DNA of 64,000 nucleotides, from assembly GCA_964530165.1 (NCBI GenBank), contig CAZGYE010000001.1, forward strand, positions 25,937 to 89,936. The letters are read 5' to 3'. The notes beneath the pieces were generated by a model. It did no database searches. It worked only from the letters and a program-made list of their open reading frames with translations, and had not been told where the DNA came from. Below, in pieces: positions 1 through 7,862 of this stretch. How positions within the stretch are numbered: position 1 is the first letter of the stretch; each line of letters starts with the position of its first letter. This stretch comes from CAZGYE01 sp964530165. Lineage in GTDB: Bacteria > Planctomycetota > Planctomycetia > Planctomycetales > Planctomycetaceae. Position numbers and translations under genes: made by a program.

Positions 1-64
1 GGCAGCAATTGCCCGTGCACAAGAACAGCACGCGCAGTTTCTTGGCTTGGTTCATGGCGGCCAT
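1..64 (-). CDS. Arsenate reductase / low-molecular-weight protein tyrosine phosphatase family, 5' end only
   Basis: Only the first 21 codons lie in the window; the rest is cut by the window edge. The translation runs from ATG at 64 (a second in-frame ATG is at 55) and reads KKLRVLFLCTGNCC, which matches the N-terminal beta strand and the start of the phosphate-binding loop (C-T-G-N-x-x-R) of the LMW-PTP/ArsC family. Members either reduce arsenate through the loop cysteine or dephosphorylate phosphotyrosine. The essential arginine of the loop is just outside the window, so arsenate reductase cannot be separated from phosphatase. It is divergent from glnA. Confidence 0.6.
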   Translation of the reverse strand, partial: MAAMNQAKKLRVLFLCTGNCC

Positions 65-212
65 CCTATCAGCTTTTCTGGAAATGTGGGCTTCGAGCGG
101 TGGACTGTGGGGCGAAAGATGACTATCTTGCGGTAATTCACGGGTTGCGTACGGCACGCCTACAAAATGTGCATATTCCGACAGATCCTTAGATTCAGGA
201 GCAACGGCAAAC

Positions 213-1625
213 ATGACCCCCAAGGAATTTTTCGACTTCGCAAAGCAACACAAGGCCGAACTGGTGGATCTCAAATTCACCGACCTGCTGGGAACGTGGC
301 AGCATTGCTCGTTTCCCGTCGAGACTCTGGACGAGGGCACCTTTGAAGAGGGGCTGGGGTTCGACGGCTCATCGATTCGTGGCTGGAAGGGAATCGAGGC
401 CTCCGACATGATGGCCGTGCCCGATGCCGACACCGCAGTCATTGATCCGTTTTTCGCGGAGCCGGCCGTCAGCGTCATCGCCAACATCGTCGATCCGATC
501 ACGCGGGAGGACTACACCCGTGATCCGCGGAACGTGGCCCGTAAAGGCCTGGCCTATCTGAAACAGACTGGCATCGCCGACACATGCTTTGTGGGACCGG
601 AGCCGGAGTTCTTCATTTTCGACGACATCCGCTTTCAGTCGAGCCAAAGCGGCGCGATGTACCACATCGATTCCATCGAAGCCGCCTGGAACACCGGCCG
701 CCCGGAAGAGCCGAACCTTGGTCACAAGCCCGGCTACAAGTGCGGGTATTTCCCGGTGGCTCCCATCGACAACTACCATGATCTGCGCAGCGAGATGACC
801 GCCGAGCTGCGAAAGCTGGGCATCATGGTCGAGGCGCATCACCACGAAGTCGGCACGGCCGGACAGGCGGAAATCGACATGAAGTTCCAGCCGCTGTTGA
901 AAATGGCCGACCAGTTTATCTGGTACAAGTACGTCATCAAGAACGTCGCCAAGCGGCACGGCAAGACAGTCACGTTCATGCCCAAGCCGATCTTCGAGGA
1001 CAACGGCTCCGGCATGCACACGCACATGTCGCTGTGGAAGGATGGCCAGCCGCTGTTTGCCGGCGACGGCTACGCGGGCTTGACCGACCTGGCGTTGAAT
1101 GCGGTCGGCGGCATCCTGAAACACGGCCGGTCGCTTTTAGCCTTTGCCGCTCCGACGGCCAACAGTTATCACCGGCTGGTGCCGGGCTTCGAGGCCCCGG
1201 TGAACCTGGTCATGTCGCAGCGGAACCGCTCGGCTTGCGTCCGAATTCCGATGTACACACCCAACCCCAAGGCCAAACGGGCTGAGTTCCGCTGTCCCGA
1301 CCCCTCCTGCAACGGCTATCTGACGTTCACCGCCATGATGATGGCGATGATCGACGGCGTCCAGAACAAGATCGACCCCGGCCCGCCCTTGGACCGCGAC
1401 ATCTACGACATGACGCCCGAAGAACTCGCCGAAACCAACACCACACCGGCGTCGCTGGATGAAGCGATCGACGCCCTGGAGCAGGATCACGAGTTTCTCA
1501 CCAAAGGCGACGTGTTCACCGATGACCTGATCGAAACCTGGATGAGTTGGAAGCGCACCGAAGAGCTCGACCAACTCCGGTTGCGGCCGCATCCGTACGA
1601 GTTCGATCTGTACTACAATTGCTGA
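213..1625 (+). CDS. glnA: Glutamine synthetase, type I
   Basis: Makes glutamine from glutamate, ammonia and ATP in the cytoplasm, the main nitrogen assimilation step. The 470-residue length is standard for GSI. Visible signatures are the beta-Grasp start (EFFDFAKQHKAELVDLKF), the metal-site segment EPEFFIFD near residue 130, the ATP-site motif NGSGMHTHMS near 264-273, and the NRSACVRIP segment near 335. Tyr398 in DRDIYDMTPEE matches the tyrosine that is adenylylated in the GSI-beta subclass, so control by an adenylyltransferase is likely (inference). The start has AGGAG ten bases upstream. It converges on the aldehyde dehydrogenase gene with only 15 bases between stop codons. No PII or ntrBC gene is in the window. 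Confidence 0.97.
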   Translation: MTPKEFFDFAKQHKAELVDLKFTDLLGTWQHCSFPVETLDEGTFEEGLGFDGSSIRGWKGIEASDMMAVPDADTAVIDPFFAEPAVSVIANIVDPITREDYTRDPRNVARKGLAYLKQTGIADTCFVGPEPEFFIFDDIRFQSSQSGAMYHIDSIEAAWNTGRPEEPNLGHKPGYKCGYFPVAPIDNYHDLRSEMTAELRKLGIMVEAHHHEVGTAGQAEIDMKFQPLLKMADQFIWYKYVIKNVAKRHGKTVTFMPKPIFEDNGSGMHTHMSLWKDGQPLFAGDGYAGLTDLALNAVGGILKHGRSLLAFAAPTANSYHRLVPGFEAPVNLVMSQRNRSACVRIPMYTPNPKAKRAEFRCPDPSCNGYLTFTAMMMAMIDGVQNKIDPGPPLDRDIYDMTPEELAETNTTPASLDEAIDALEQDHEFLTKGDVFTDDLIETWMSWKRTEELDQLRLRPHPYEFDLYYNC

Positions 1626-1640
1626 TTTGTCCGACCTCGC

Positions 1641-3116
1641 TCATTGGAGATTCATCGTCACCGTCTTCAACTCGGTGTAGTTTGCCAGCGCGGCTTCGCC
1701 CAGCTCGCGGCCGATGCCGCTCATCTTGAAGCCGCCGAACGGGGCCGCCGCGTCGAAAACGTCATAGCAGTTGATCCAGACCGTTCCGGCCCGCACACTG
1801 TTGGCAATGCGGTGCGCCTTAGCAACGTCGCGGGTCCAGACGGCGGCTGCCAGACCGTAGAACGTCTTGTTCGACCGCTGGATCACGTCGTCGACGTCTC
1901 GAAACGACAAAATGCTCAGCACCGGGCCGAAGATCTCGTCGGTGGCAATCTCCATGTCGTCGGTGACGTTGTCAAAGACGGTTGGCTCGACAAAGTAACC
2001 ACGCTGGCCAAAGCGCGACCCGCCGGTCACACAATCCGCGCCGGCGTGTTTCCCCTTTTCGATGTAAGTGAGAATCTTATCGAATTGGGCCTGATCGACC
2101 TGCGGTCCCTGGCTCGTTCGGGAATCCAGTGGATTGCCGAGCTTGCGGGCTTTGGCTCGCTCGACCACCTTCTGGACGAACTCGTCGTGGACCGACTCTT
2201 CGACGAACAAACGGCTGCCGGCACAGCAGCACTGGCCCTGATTGAAGAACAGGCCAAACTCTGCGCCGTCGACGGCGGCATCGAGATCGGCGTCGGCAAA
2301 GACGATGTTCGGGCTTTTGCCACCCAGCTCGAACGTGAGCCGTTTGAGCGTCGGGGCCGCATCGCTCATAATGCGCTGCGCCGTCTTGTACTCGCCGGTG
2401 AAGGCGATCTTGTCGACCTTGGGATTTTTGACCAAAGCCGCACCGGCGGTCGGTCCGAAACCGGGGACGATGTTGATCACCCCCGGCGGGAACCCGGCCT
2501 CCAGGACGAGCTCACCCAGCCGCAGGCAGCTCAGCGGCGTTTGCTCGGCCGGCTTGATGACGATCGTGCAGCCTGCGGCCAGGGCCGGACCCCATTTCCA
2601 GGCCGCCAGCAACAGCGGAAAATTCCACGGAATGATCTGCCCGGCCACGCCGACCGGTTCGCGGCGCGTGTAGCAGAAGTAATCGCCGCGAATGGGAATC
2701 GTCTGGCCGTGAATCTTGTCGGCCCAGCCGGCGTAATACCGCAGGCAGTCAATCGTCAACGGCAGATCGGCGGCGAGGCTATCGCGGATCGGCTTGCCGT
2801 TGTCGAGCGTCTCCAGCGCGGCCAGCTCGTCGAAGTTGTCTTCGATCAGGTCGGCCAGCCTGTTGATCAGTTGACCGCGGTCGCGGGCGTCCATTTTCGG
2901 CCACGGGCCGGTCTCGAACGCTTTGCGGGCCGCGTTGACCGCGATGTCGATGTCCGCCTCATCTCCCTCGGCGACATCGGCAATTCTTTCGGTCGTTGCG
3001 GGGTTGAGCGTTTCAAACGTCCTACCGGTGACGGAATCACACCATTCGCCGGCAATCAGCATTCTGGTTTGCCGAACAACGGGAGCTTCGTAGATGGTTT
3101 CCTCGACGGTTGCCAT
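1641..3116 (-). CDS. NAD(P)+-dependent aldehyde dehydrogenase (ALDH superfamily)
   Basis: Oxidises an aldehyde to the carboxylate with NAD(P)+. The start chosen at 3116 (MATVEET) has a strong GGAGGAG seven bases upstream; the frame stays open 20 codons further back but that extension is not protein-like. The 491-residue product shows the general-base glutamate motif FELGGKSPN and the nucleophile motif FNQGQCCCAGSR, plus IPWNFPLLLAAWK and the C-terminal PFGGFKMSGIGRE typical of the ALDH1/2 and betaine-aldehyde group. The substrate cannot be deduced. The neighbouring ThDP decarboxylase could supply an aldehyde, but the two genes are not in one operon as seen. Confident on family, not on substrate. 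Confidence 0.93.
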   Translation of the reverse strand: MATVEETIYEAPVVRQTRMLIAGEWCDSVTGRTFETLNPATTERIADVAEGDEADIDIAVNAARKAFETGPWPKMDARDRGQLINRLADLIEDNFDELAALETLDNGKPIRDSLAADLPLTIDCLRYYAGWADKIHGQTIPIRGDYFCYTRREPVGVAGQIIPWNFPLLLAAWKWGPALAAGCTIVIKPAEQTPLSCLRLGELVLEAGFPPGVINIVPGFGPTAGAALVKNPKVDKIAFTGEYKTAQRIMSDAAPTLKRLTFELGGKSPNIVFADADLDAAVDGAEFGLFFNQGQCCCAGSRLFVEESVHDEFVQKVVERAKARKLGNPLDSRTSQGPQVDQAQFDKILTYIEKGKHAGADCVTGGSRFGQRGYFVEPTVFDNVTDDMEIATDEIFGPVLSILSFRDVDDVIQRSNKTFYGLAAAVWTRDVAKAHRIANSVRAGTVWINCYDVFDAAAPFGGFKMSGIGRELGEAALANYTELKTVTMNLQ

Positions 3117-3405
3117 GATTTCTCCTCCTCTGGGGGCGGTGAGAGCTATGTGTCGGGTCTGCCTCATCAGAATCATAGGCGAATCTGATTGCGAATACGA
3201 ACACCGCGCACGGAATCTGGGCCAAGAGCCACGGTTTTCTCAATCCGGTCGTGATTCTGAAACGGACCAAACCGGAAAACGTTGGAAATCTCGGCAGACT
3301 TGGCGGATTCTGCCGAAGATTCCGGTCGTAACAGTCGATGATAGTTCCAGAGCACGAACCGGCACCAAACGATGGAACTCATCGGAGTCGACGACGAGAT
3401 CAGGC

Positions 3406-3669
3406 ATGATGAAACGCCCAGTAAAGAACCGGACACGGTGGACCTTGCTTACGGGTGGATTGCTCGTCGCCGCCGCTGGATTGCTCGGCCTTGCGGCGGT
3501 CGGCTGTCAGACAACCGTGGGCGGTCAGACCATGCCGTCGGCCTACTACCTGAAGGACGACGTGCAATACTTCCCGGCCGGTCCCGAGGACAAACTCCGT
3601 AATGCTCGCCGAGCCCAGGAACAGTACAAACTCAATCGGCAGGCCCAGAGAGCAGGGCTTGGTCGATGA
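3406..3669 (+). CDS. Small predicted lipoprotein, unknown function
   Basis: An 87-residue protein starting at ATG 3406 (a second ATG follows at 3409). The first 30 residues form a basic n-region (KRPVKNRTR), a hydrophobic core and a lipobox-like AAVGC, so it is probably exported and lipidated. The mature part is short, charged and ends in RRAQEQYKLNRQAQRAGLGR, suggesting an amphipathic helix. The frame is open about 100 codons upstream of this start, but that part is basic and repetitive and I do not believe it is translated. No family recognised. Confidence 0.6.
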   Translation: MMKRPVKNRTRWTLLTGGLLVAAAGLLGLAAVGCQTTVGGQTMPSAYYLKDDVQYFPAGPEDKLRNARRAQEQYKLNRQAQRAGLGR

Positions 3670-3990
3670 AAATCCGTAAGAACAAGCCAAGCCGTTCGAT
3701 GAGGTCGTTCTCGCCGAACTGAAGCAATTGTCGAGCCAACCAGTCATCGTCGCGTCCCCTGAGGCATTGCTGCCTGCGGAAACACGAGCAGTAATTCGTG
3801 CGTCAGCGGTGTGGGAGCAAGACTTCCACGAACTCGACCGTTGACGCCGGGGGGGGACGACTCCCTTCGCGCCCGACGAAATCAGGCATCGGCCAAAGAG
3901 CCGGTTGTCCTGCGTTCGTCGGGTCGCGAAGGGCTCCTCTTTTGAATGCGGAATTCGGAATGCGGAATGGCCGATGTCGCCTCGAAACTC

Positions 3991-4208
3991 CCCACTCCCC
4001 ACTCTCCACTCTCCACTCTCCACTCTCCACTCTCCACTCTCCACTCTCCACTCNNNNNNNNNNNNNNNNNNNNNNNNNNNNNNNNNNNNNNNNNNNNNNN
4101 NNNNNNNNNNNNNNNNNNNNNNNNNNNNNNNNNNNNNNNNNNNNNNNNNNNNNCCACTCTCCACTCTCCACTCTCCACTCTCCACTCTCCACTCTCCACT
4201 CTCCACTC
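3991..4208 (-). repeat. Heptamer array (GAGTGGA)n interrupted by gap
   Basis: The plus strand is a near-perfect tandem of CTCCACT, which is GAGTGGA on the minus strand. It starts four bases after the stop codon of the minus-strand decarboxylase gene and runs away from it. It is the longest of four GAGTNGA arrays in the window; its true length is unknown because of the gap. Confidence 0.9.
4054..4153. other. Assembly gap, exactly 100 N
   Basis: Exactly 100 N with the same heptamer repeat on both sides. The round number and the repeat context suggest a scaffold placeholder of unknown real length. Confidence 0.97.
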
Positions 4209-4211
4209 CGC

Positions 4212-5990
4212 CTAGAGGATCTTCGAGAGACGCTTGGCCAGCCGGTTCAGGGCCGGGCTGACATCCAGCGGCGCGAGGTGGACGTTCAGCAGACTGAAGG
4301 TGTCGTGGTTGGCCAGTGCGGCGTTGAGCGCTTGATCGAGATCGCCTTCGGTGTGAACCTCGAAGCCCCACCCACCCCCCAGCAGGTCGGGCAGGCGATG
4401 GTAGTCCCAGTTGGGAATGTCGTTGAAAGGCCCTTCCTGCAGGATGCGTTCGGTGGTGTAACCTTTGTTGTTCAGCACCAGCACAATCGGATTGAATCCG
4501 TGCTTGACGGCCGTTGAAAGCTCCAGACACGTCATCTGAAAGGCACCGTCGCCGACCAGCACAATCGGCCGCAGGCCCGGATTGGCCACCTGCACCCCCA
4601 CTGCGGCCGGTATGGCAAAGCCCATCGACGTGTAATAGGCCGGGCTGAGGAACTCCGTGTGGCGGTAGATCGTCAAATCAGCCGCGGCGAACAGACAGTC
4701 TCCCACGTCGGCCACCACGACCATGTTCTCGTCCAGCATCTCGTTGAGCCGATCGAACAGACGTTTGATGGTCACGTTCGCACTGGGCTTGACCACGAAC
4801 CTTTCGTCCCCCGACCGCTTGACGTCGGGGAGTGGATGCCGCGGCGGATGCAGTTTCGACTTGACCAGCCCCTTGACGAAGTCGGAGAACAGCACGTCGT
4901 GAAAGTGATGGTGCCGAATCCGCAGCTTCTCGCTGGTCACGTAGATGCATTTGCCGGGATCGAGATGGGCAGTGTAGATGCCCAGGTTGATGTCGGTCAT
5001 AAACGTACCGAGCAGAATCACGCAGTCGCTCTCTTCGACGGTGCGGCGGACGTCCTCACGCCCCATCGCCCCCTCGTAGATGCCGAGGTACAGCGGGTGT
5101 TTCTCGCTCACCACCGACTTGCCCAGCAGCGTGGCACACATGGGAATGCCGTTCTTCTCGGCGAGTTTGAGCACTTCATCCTGCAATCCGAACCGGTGCA
5201 TTTCGACACCGGCAATGATCACCGGCTGCTGGCTGCCGTTGATCAGTTTGGCGGCCTCATCGATGGCTTCCTGCAACGCCTCCTGGTCGCTTCGGGGTTT
5301 CGCGGCCTTTGGCTCATGGGGGAACAGTCCTTCGGCGTGCACGCGGTCGCGGGGCAGCTCCAGATAGACCGGCCGCTTGTACCGGACCGCCGCCTCCAGG
5401 CAGCGGTCGATTTCGCGAAACGCCGTCAGCGGATCATCCAACAATGCCGTTGCCACGGTAATCTTTTCGAAAACGTCCCGCTGCGTGCGGAAGTCGCGCA
5501 CCCGGTGGTGCACCAACGGATCGGAACGGCGTTCGTCCATTCCCGGCGCGCCGCTGATGACAATCACCGGCGACTTCTCCGCATACGCGCCGGCAATCGA
5601 GTTGCACAAGCTGAGCCCCCCCACGCAGTACGTCACGCAAACAGCACCCAAACCGTGCACGCGGGCGTACCCGTCGGCGGCGTAACCGGCACAGTCTTCT
5701 CGCGTCGCCCCGACGACCCGAATCGGACTCTCCTCCAGCATGCCGTAAAACTGTAGCACGAAATCGCCCGGTATGCCGAAAACGTCTTTTAACCCATAGT
5801 CCTGCAACCGCTGGATCAAGTAGCCGCCGATCGTCCTCGGCCGACCGTCGTGCTGCGTCCTCTTGGCTCGCGCCGCCGGCTTCTTCCCGGTTGTGCGTTT
5901 GCCGCGCTTCGCATGGACCGTCCCGCGTTGCGGGTTTGCCGGTGATTTGGAAGTTGGGCTGTGGGACGCGCCTATCTTGCGAGCGGTCAT
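4212..5990 (-). CDS. ThDP-dependent 2-oxo acid decarboxylase (indolepyruvate/pyruvate decarboxylase family)
   Basis: Decarboxylates a 2-oxo acid to an aldehyde using thiamine diphosphate. The start at 5990 (MTARKIG) has GGAGGAGG upstream; open sequence before it is intergenic repeat. The 592-residue product has a 60-residue basic leader, then the PYR domain with the ThDP-activating glutamate region (VVGATREDCAGYAADGYAR), a central domain (INGSQQPVIIAGVE) and the C-terminal ThDP motif GDGAFQMT-x-NNKGYTTERI. This layout matches PDC/IpdC rather than acetolactate synthase. The basic lysine-rich leader is unusual. It is divergent from the DUF6513 gene, and its 3' end runs straight into the heptamer array. 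Substrate unknown. Confidence 0.88.
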   Translation of the reverse strand: MTARKIGASHSPTSKSPANPQRGTVHAKRGKRTTGKKPAARAKRTQHDGRPRTIGGYLIQRLQDYGLKDVFGIPGDFVLQFYGMLEESPIRVVGATREDCAGYAADGYARVHGLGAVCVTYCVGGLSLCNSIAGAYAEKSPVIVISGAPGMDERRSDPLVHHRVRDFRTQRDVFEKITVATALLDDPLTAFREIDRCLEAAVRYKRPVYLELPRDRVHAEGLFPHEPKAAKPRSDQEALQEAIDEAAKLINGSQQPVIIAGVEMHRFGLQDEVLKLAEKNGIPMCATLLGKSVVSEKHPLYLGIYEGAMGREDVRRTVEESDCVILLGTFMTDINLGIYTAHLDPGKCIYVTSEKLRIRHHHFHDVLFSDFVKGLVKSKLHPPRHPLPDVKRSGDERFVVKPSANVTIKRLFDRLNEMLDENMVVVADVGDCLFAAADLTIYRHTEFLSPAYYTSMGFAIPAAVGVQVANPGLRPIVLVGDGAFQMTCLELSTAVKHGFNPIVLVLNNKGYTTERILQEGPFNDIPNWDYHRLPDLLGGGWGFEVHTEGDLDQALNAALANHDTFSLLNVHLAPLDVSPALNRLAKRLSKIL

Positions 5991-6143
5991 GGCTTCCTCC
6001 TCCTTGTCCCGAGGACGCAAGCTCTCTGAATTCTGTGTCGGAAACAGGTTGCCGTCAACCGAAGGATTTGCCCCGCAGCGGTTTTTTTGTGAATATGGAA
6101 CCGAAAGTTGAAGGCTGAAAGCTGACTGCTGAGGGCTGCGCTC

Positions 6144-7628
6144 ATGTCGCGCGAGCGGATTTTGTTTGTCACGGGACGACTGGCCGAGTTCTCGCTCCGC
6201 CGAGTTCTCGAAACGATCCCGCAATGCGGTTCAATCCCGCAATGCGGTTCGATCCCGCAATGCGGTTCGATCCCGCAATGCGGTTCGATCCCGCAATGCG
6301 GTTCGATCCCGCAATGCGGGTTTGATTATGATGTTTCGGTGCTCGGCATCAGCGTGGCGTCGCTGATGCGCGCCGACTGGGTGCTGCGGAAGCTGAAGCT
6401 GGAATCGGACTGCCGATTCAATCGGGTCATTCTGCCCGGTTGGTGCGGGGGGGACCTCGGACCGCTGCGAGATCATTTCGGGATGCCGTTCGAACGGGGG
6501 CCGAAGGACTTGCACGATCTGCCGGAATACTTTGGCCGAGAGGACAAGTCGTCCCCCGATCTGGGCCCCTATGACATCGAAATTCTGGCCGAGATCAATC
6601 ATGCGCCGCAACAGACCGACGCCGAGATCCTAACGGCTGCGGAATCGTATCGAGACAGCGGGGCGGATGTGATCGATCTGGGCTGCATCCCCGGCGAAAG
6701 TTGGAACCGGGCAGGCGAGGTCACCCGTCTACTGCGCGACCAGGGCTTCCGCGTTTCCATCGACAGCTTCGATCGGCGGGAGGTCGAAACGGCCGTGGAC
6801 GCCGGTGCGGAGCTTGTTTTGAGCTGCAACGACGGCAACGTCGCCTGGGCAGCCGATCTGAATGCCGAACTGGTCGCCATTCCGGACGAAGCGGGCGATT
6901 TAGAAACGTTGGAGCGGACCGTCGATGTTCTCACTCGACGGCAGGCCCGGTTTCGGGTTGATCCGGTGCTCGAACCGATCGGCTTCGGGTTTGCCGCGTC
7001 GCTGAAGGGTTACTTCGAGGTCCGCCGCAGATGGCCCGACGTCGAAATCATGATGGGCATCGGCAATCTGACCGAATTGACCGAAGTCGACTCGGCCGGC
7101 ATCAATGTTTTGCTGGCGGGAATCTGTCAGGAGCTGGGAATCCGCAGCGTGCTCACCACCGAAGTCATCAACTGGGCCCGCACGGCAGTCGCCGAGTTTG
7201 ACTTCGCGCGACGCCTCGTCTATCACAGTCTCCAGAGACACGTGCTTCCGAAGCATTTCGACCCGCAACTGGTGATGCTGCGGGACCCGAAATTGCGGGA
7301 ACTGGGACAAGCCGAATTGAGCGAGCTGGCGTCGAGATTGAAAGACCGCAATTTTCGTCTGTTCGTCGAAAGGGGCGAGATCCACGTGATGAACCGCAAC
7401 GGCACCTGGCACGGCAGCGATCCGTATGAGCTGTTCGACCGGTTGACCGACGAGGCTGGCGTCGTCTTGGATCCGTCACATGCCTTTTACCTGGGAGTTG
7501 AACTCTCAAAGGCGGTCACCGCTTTGACGCTCGGCAAACAATACACGCAGGACGAGGCGCTTAGGTGGGGCTTGCTGTCGGTGCCCGAGAGGGGAAGGCA
7601 AAAGGAAAAAGGCAAAAGGAAAAAGTGA
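6144..7628 (+). CDS. DUF6513 / dihydropteroate-synthase-like protein, probable tetrahydromethanopterin-type pterin enzyme
   Basis: The N-terminal part (ILFVTGRLAEFSLRRVLE, then FDYDVSVLGISVASLM) matches DUF6513, and the middle is a TIM barrel related to dihydropteroate synthase (EINHAPQQTDAEIL, GADVIDLGCIPGE, VSIDSFD, MGIGNLTELT). Such proteins are linked to methanopterin-type C1 cofactors in planctomycetes and methylotrophs (family knowledge). Two oddities: residues about 25-59 are six copies of IPQCGS from an 18-bp tandem repeat inserted in a loop, and the last 13 residues (KEKGKRKK) come from an AAAGGCAAAAGG microrepeat overrunning the stop. pabB and pabA follow on the same strand, which fits a pterin/pABA role. 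Confidence 0.82.
   Translation: MSRERILFVTGRLAEFSLRRVLETIPQCGSIPQCGSIPQCGSIPQCGSIPQCGSIPQCGFDYDVSVLGISVASLMRADWVLRKLKLESDCRFNRVILPGWCGGDLGPLRDHFGMPFERGPKDLHDLPEYFGREDKSSPDLGPYDIEILAEINHAPQQTDAEILTAAESYRDSGADVIDLGCIPGESWNRAGEVTRLLRDQGFRVSIDSFDRREVETAVDAGAELVLSCNDGNVAWAADLNAELVAIPDEAGDLETLERTVDVLTRRQARFRVDPVLEPIGFGFAASLKGYFEVRRRWPDVEIMMGIGNLTELTEVDSAGINVLLAGICQELGIRSVLTTEVINWARTAVAEFDFARRLVYHSLQRHVLPKHFDPQLVMLRDPKLRELGQAELSELASRLKDRNFRLFVERGEIHVMNRNGTWHGSDPYELFDRLTDEAGVVLDPSHAFYLGVELSKAVTALTLGKQYTQDEALRWGLLSVPERGRQKEKGKRKK
6216..6320 (+). repeat. 18-bp tandem repeat, six copies, in frame in the DUF6513 gene
   Basis: Units of ATCCCGCAATGCGGTTCG start at 6216, 6234, 6252, 6270, 6288 and 6306. 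Copies are almost identical, so the expansion is recent. Each holds the short palindrome CCGCAATGCGG. Length 18 keeps the reading frame and encodes IPQCGS. Confidence 0.97.
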
Positions 7629-7862
7629 GAACATAAAAGGAAAAACGATAAAGTGGCGGTGGGTGGCTGGGTCAGAGCGAAAGCGATGGCCCAGATCCGC
7701 GAATTCCGGGCCTTCCCCTTGGTCAGACCCGGTCACCTGACGAATGCAGTAATAAGGAAATTAGGAATCCAGGAAAAGAGGAGAAAGAAGATTCCCGAGA
7801 TTCCTGGTTTCCTGGTTTCCTGGCTTCCTAATAATCCTCTGCTTACCACGAAATGCACTGTT
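7629..7862 (+). repeat. Intergenic repeat cluster between the DUF6513 gene and pabB
   Basis: Two unrelated elements lie here. At 7658-7735 is a copy of a dispersed element (GGTGGGTGGC...AAGCGATGGCC...GGTCACCTGACG) also seen near 38400. At 7760-7832 an inverted pair ATTAGGAATCCAGGAA / TTCCTGGCTTCCTAAT (one mismatch) encloses reiterated TTCCTGG. No gene is seen, although the frame of pabB happens to stay open. Confidence 0.75.

Larger units (their letters stand above)
3670..4211. other. Gene-free stretch with repeats and an assembly gap
   Basis: No believable gene. It contains a degraded-looking segment, a GGAATGC/GGAATTC microrepeat near 3947-3972, and from 3991 a heptamer array interrupted by the gap. 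Long open frames crossing the N run exist only because the heptamer repeat has no stop in several frames. Confidence 0.8.

Noticed and set aside
3798..4517. Open frames running through the N gap
   Set aside because: Produced by the stop-free heptamer repeat and the N run; different frames on both strands give the same artefact.
7653..7862. Extended N-terminus of pabB
   Set aside because: The extra 70 codons are translated intergenic repeats and precede the conserved PabB N-terminus; the start was moved to 7863.
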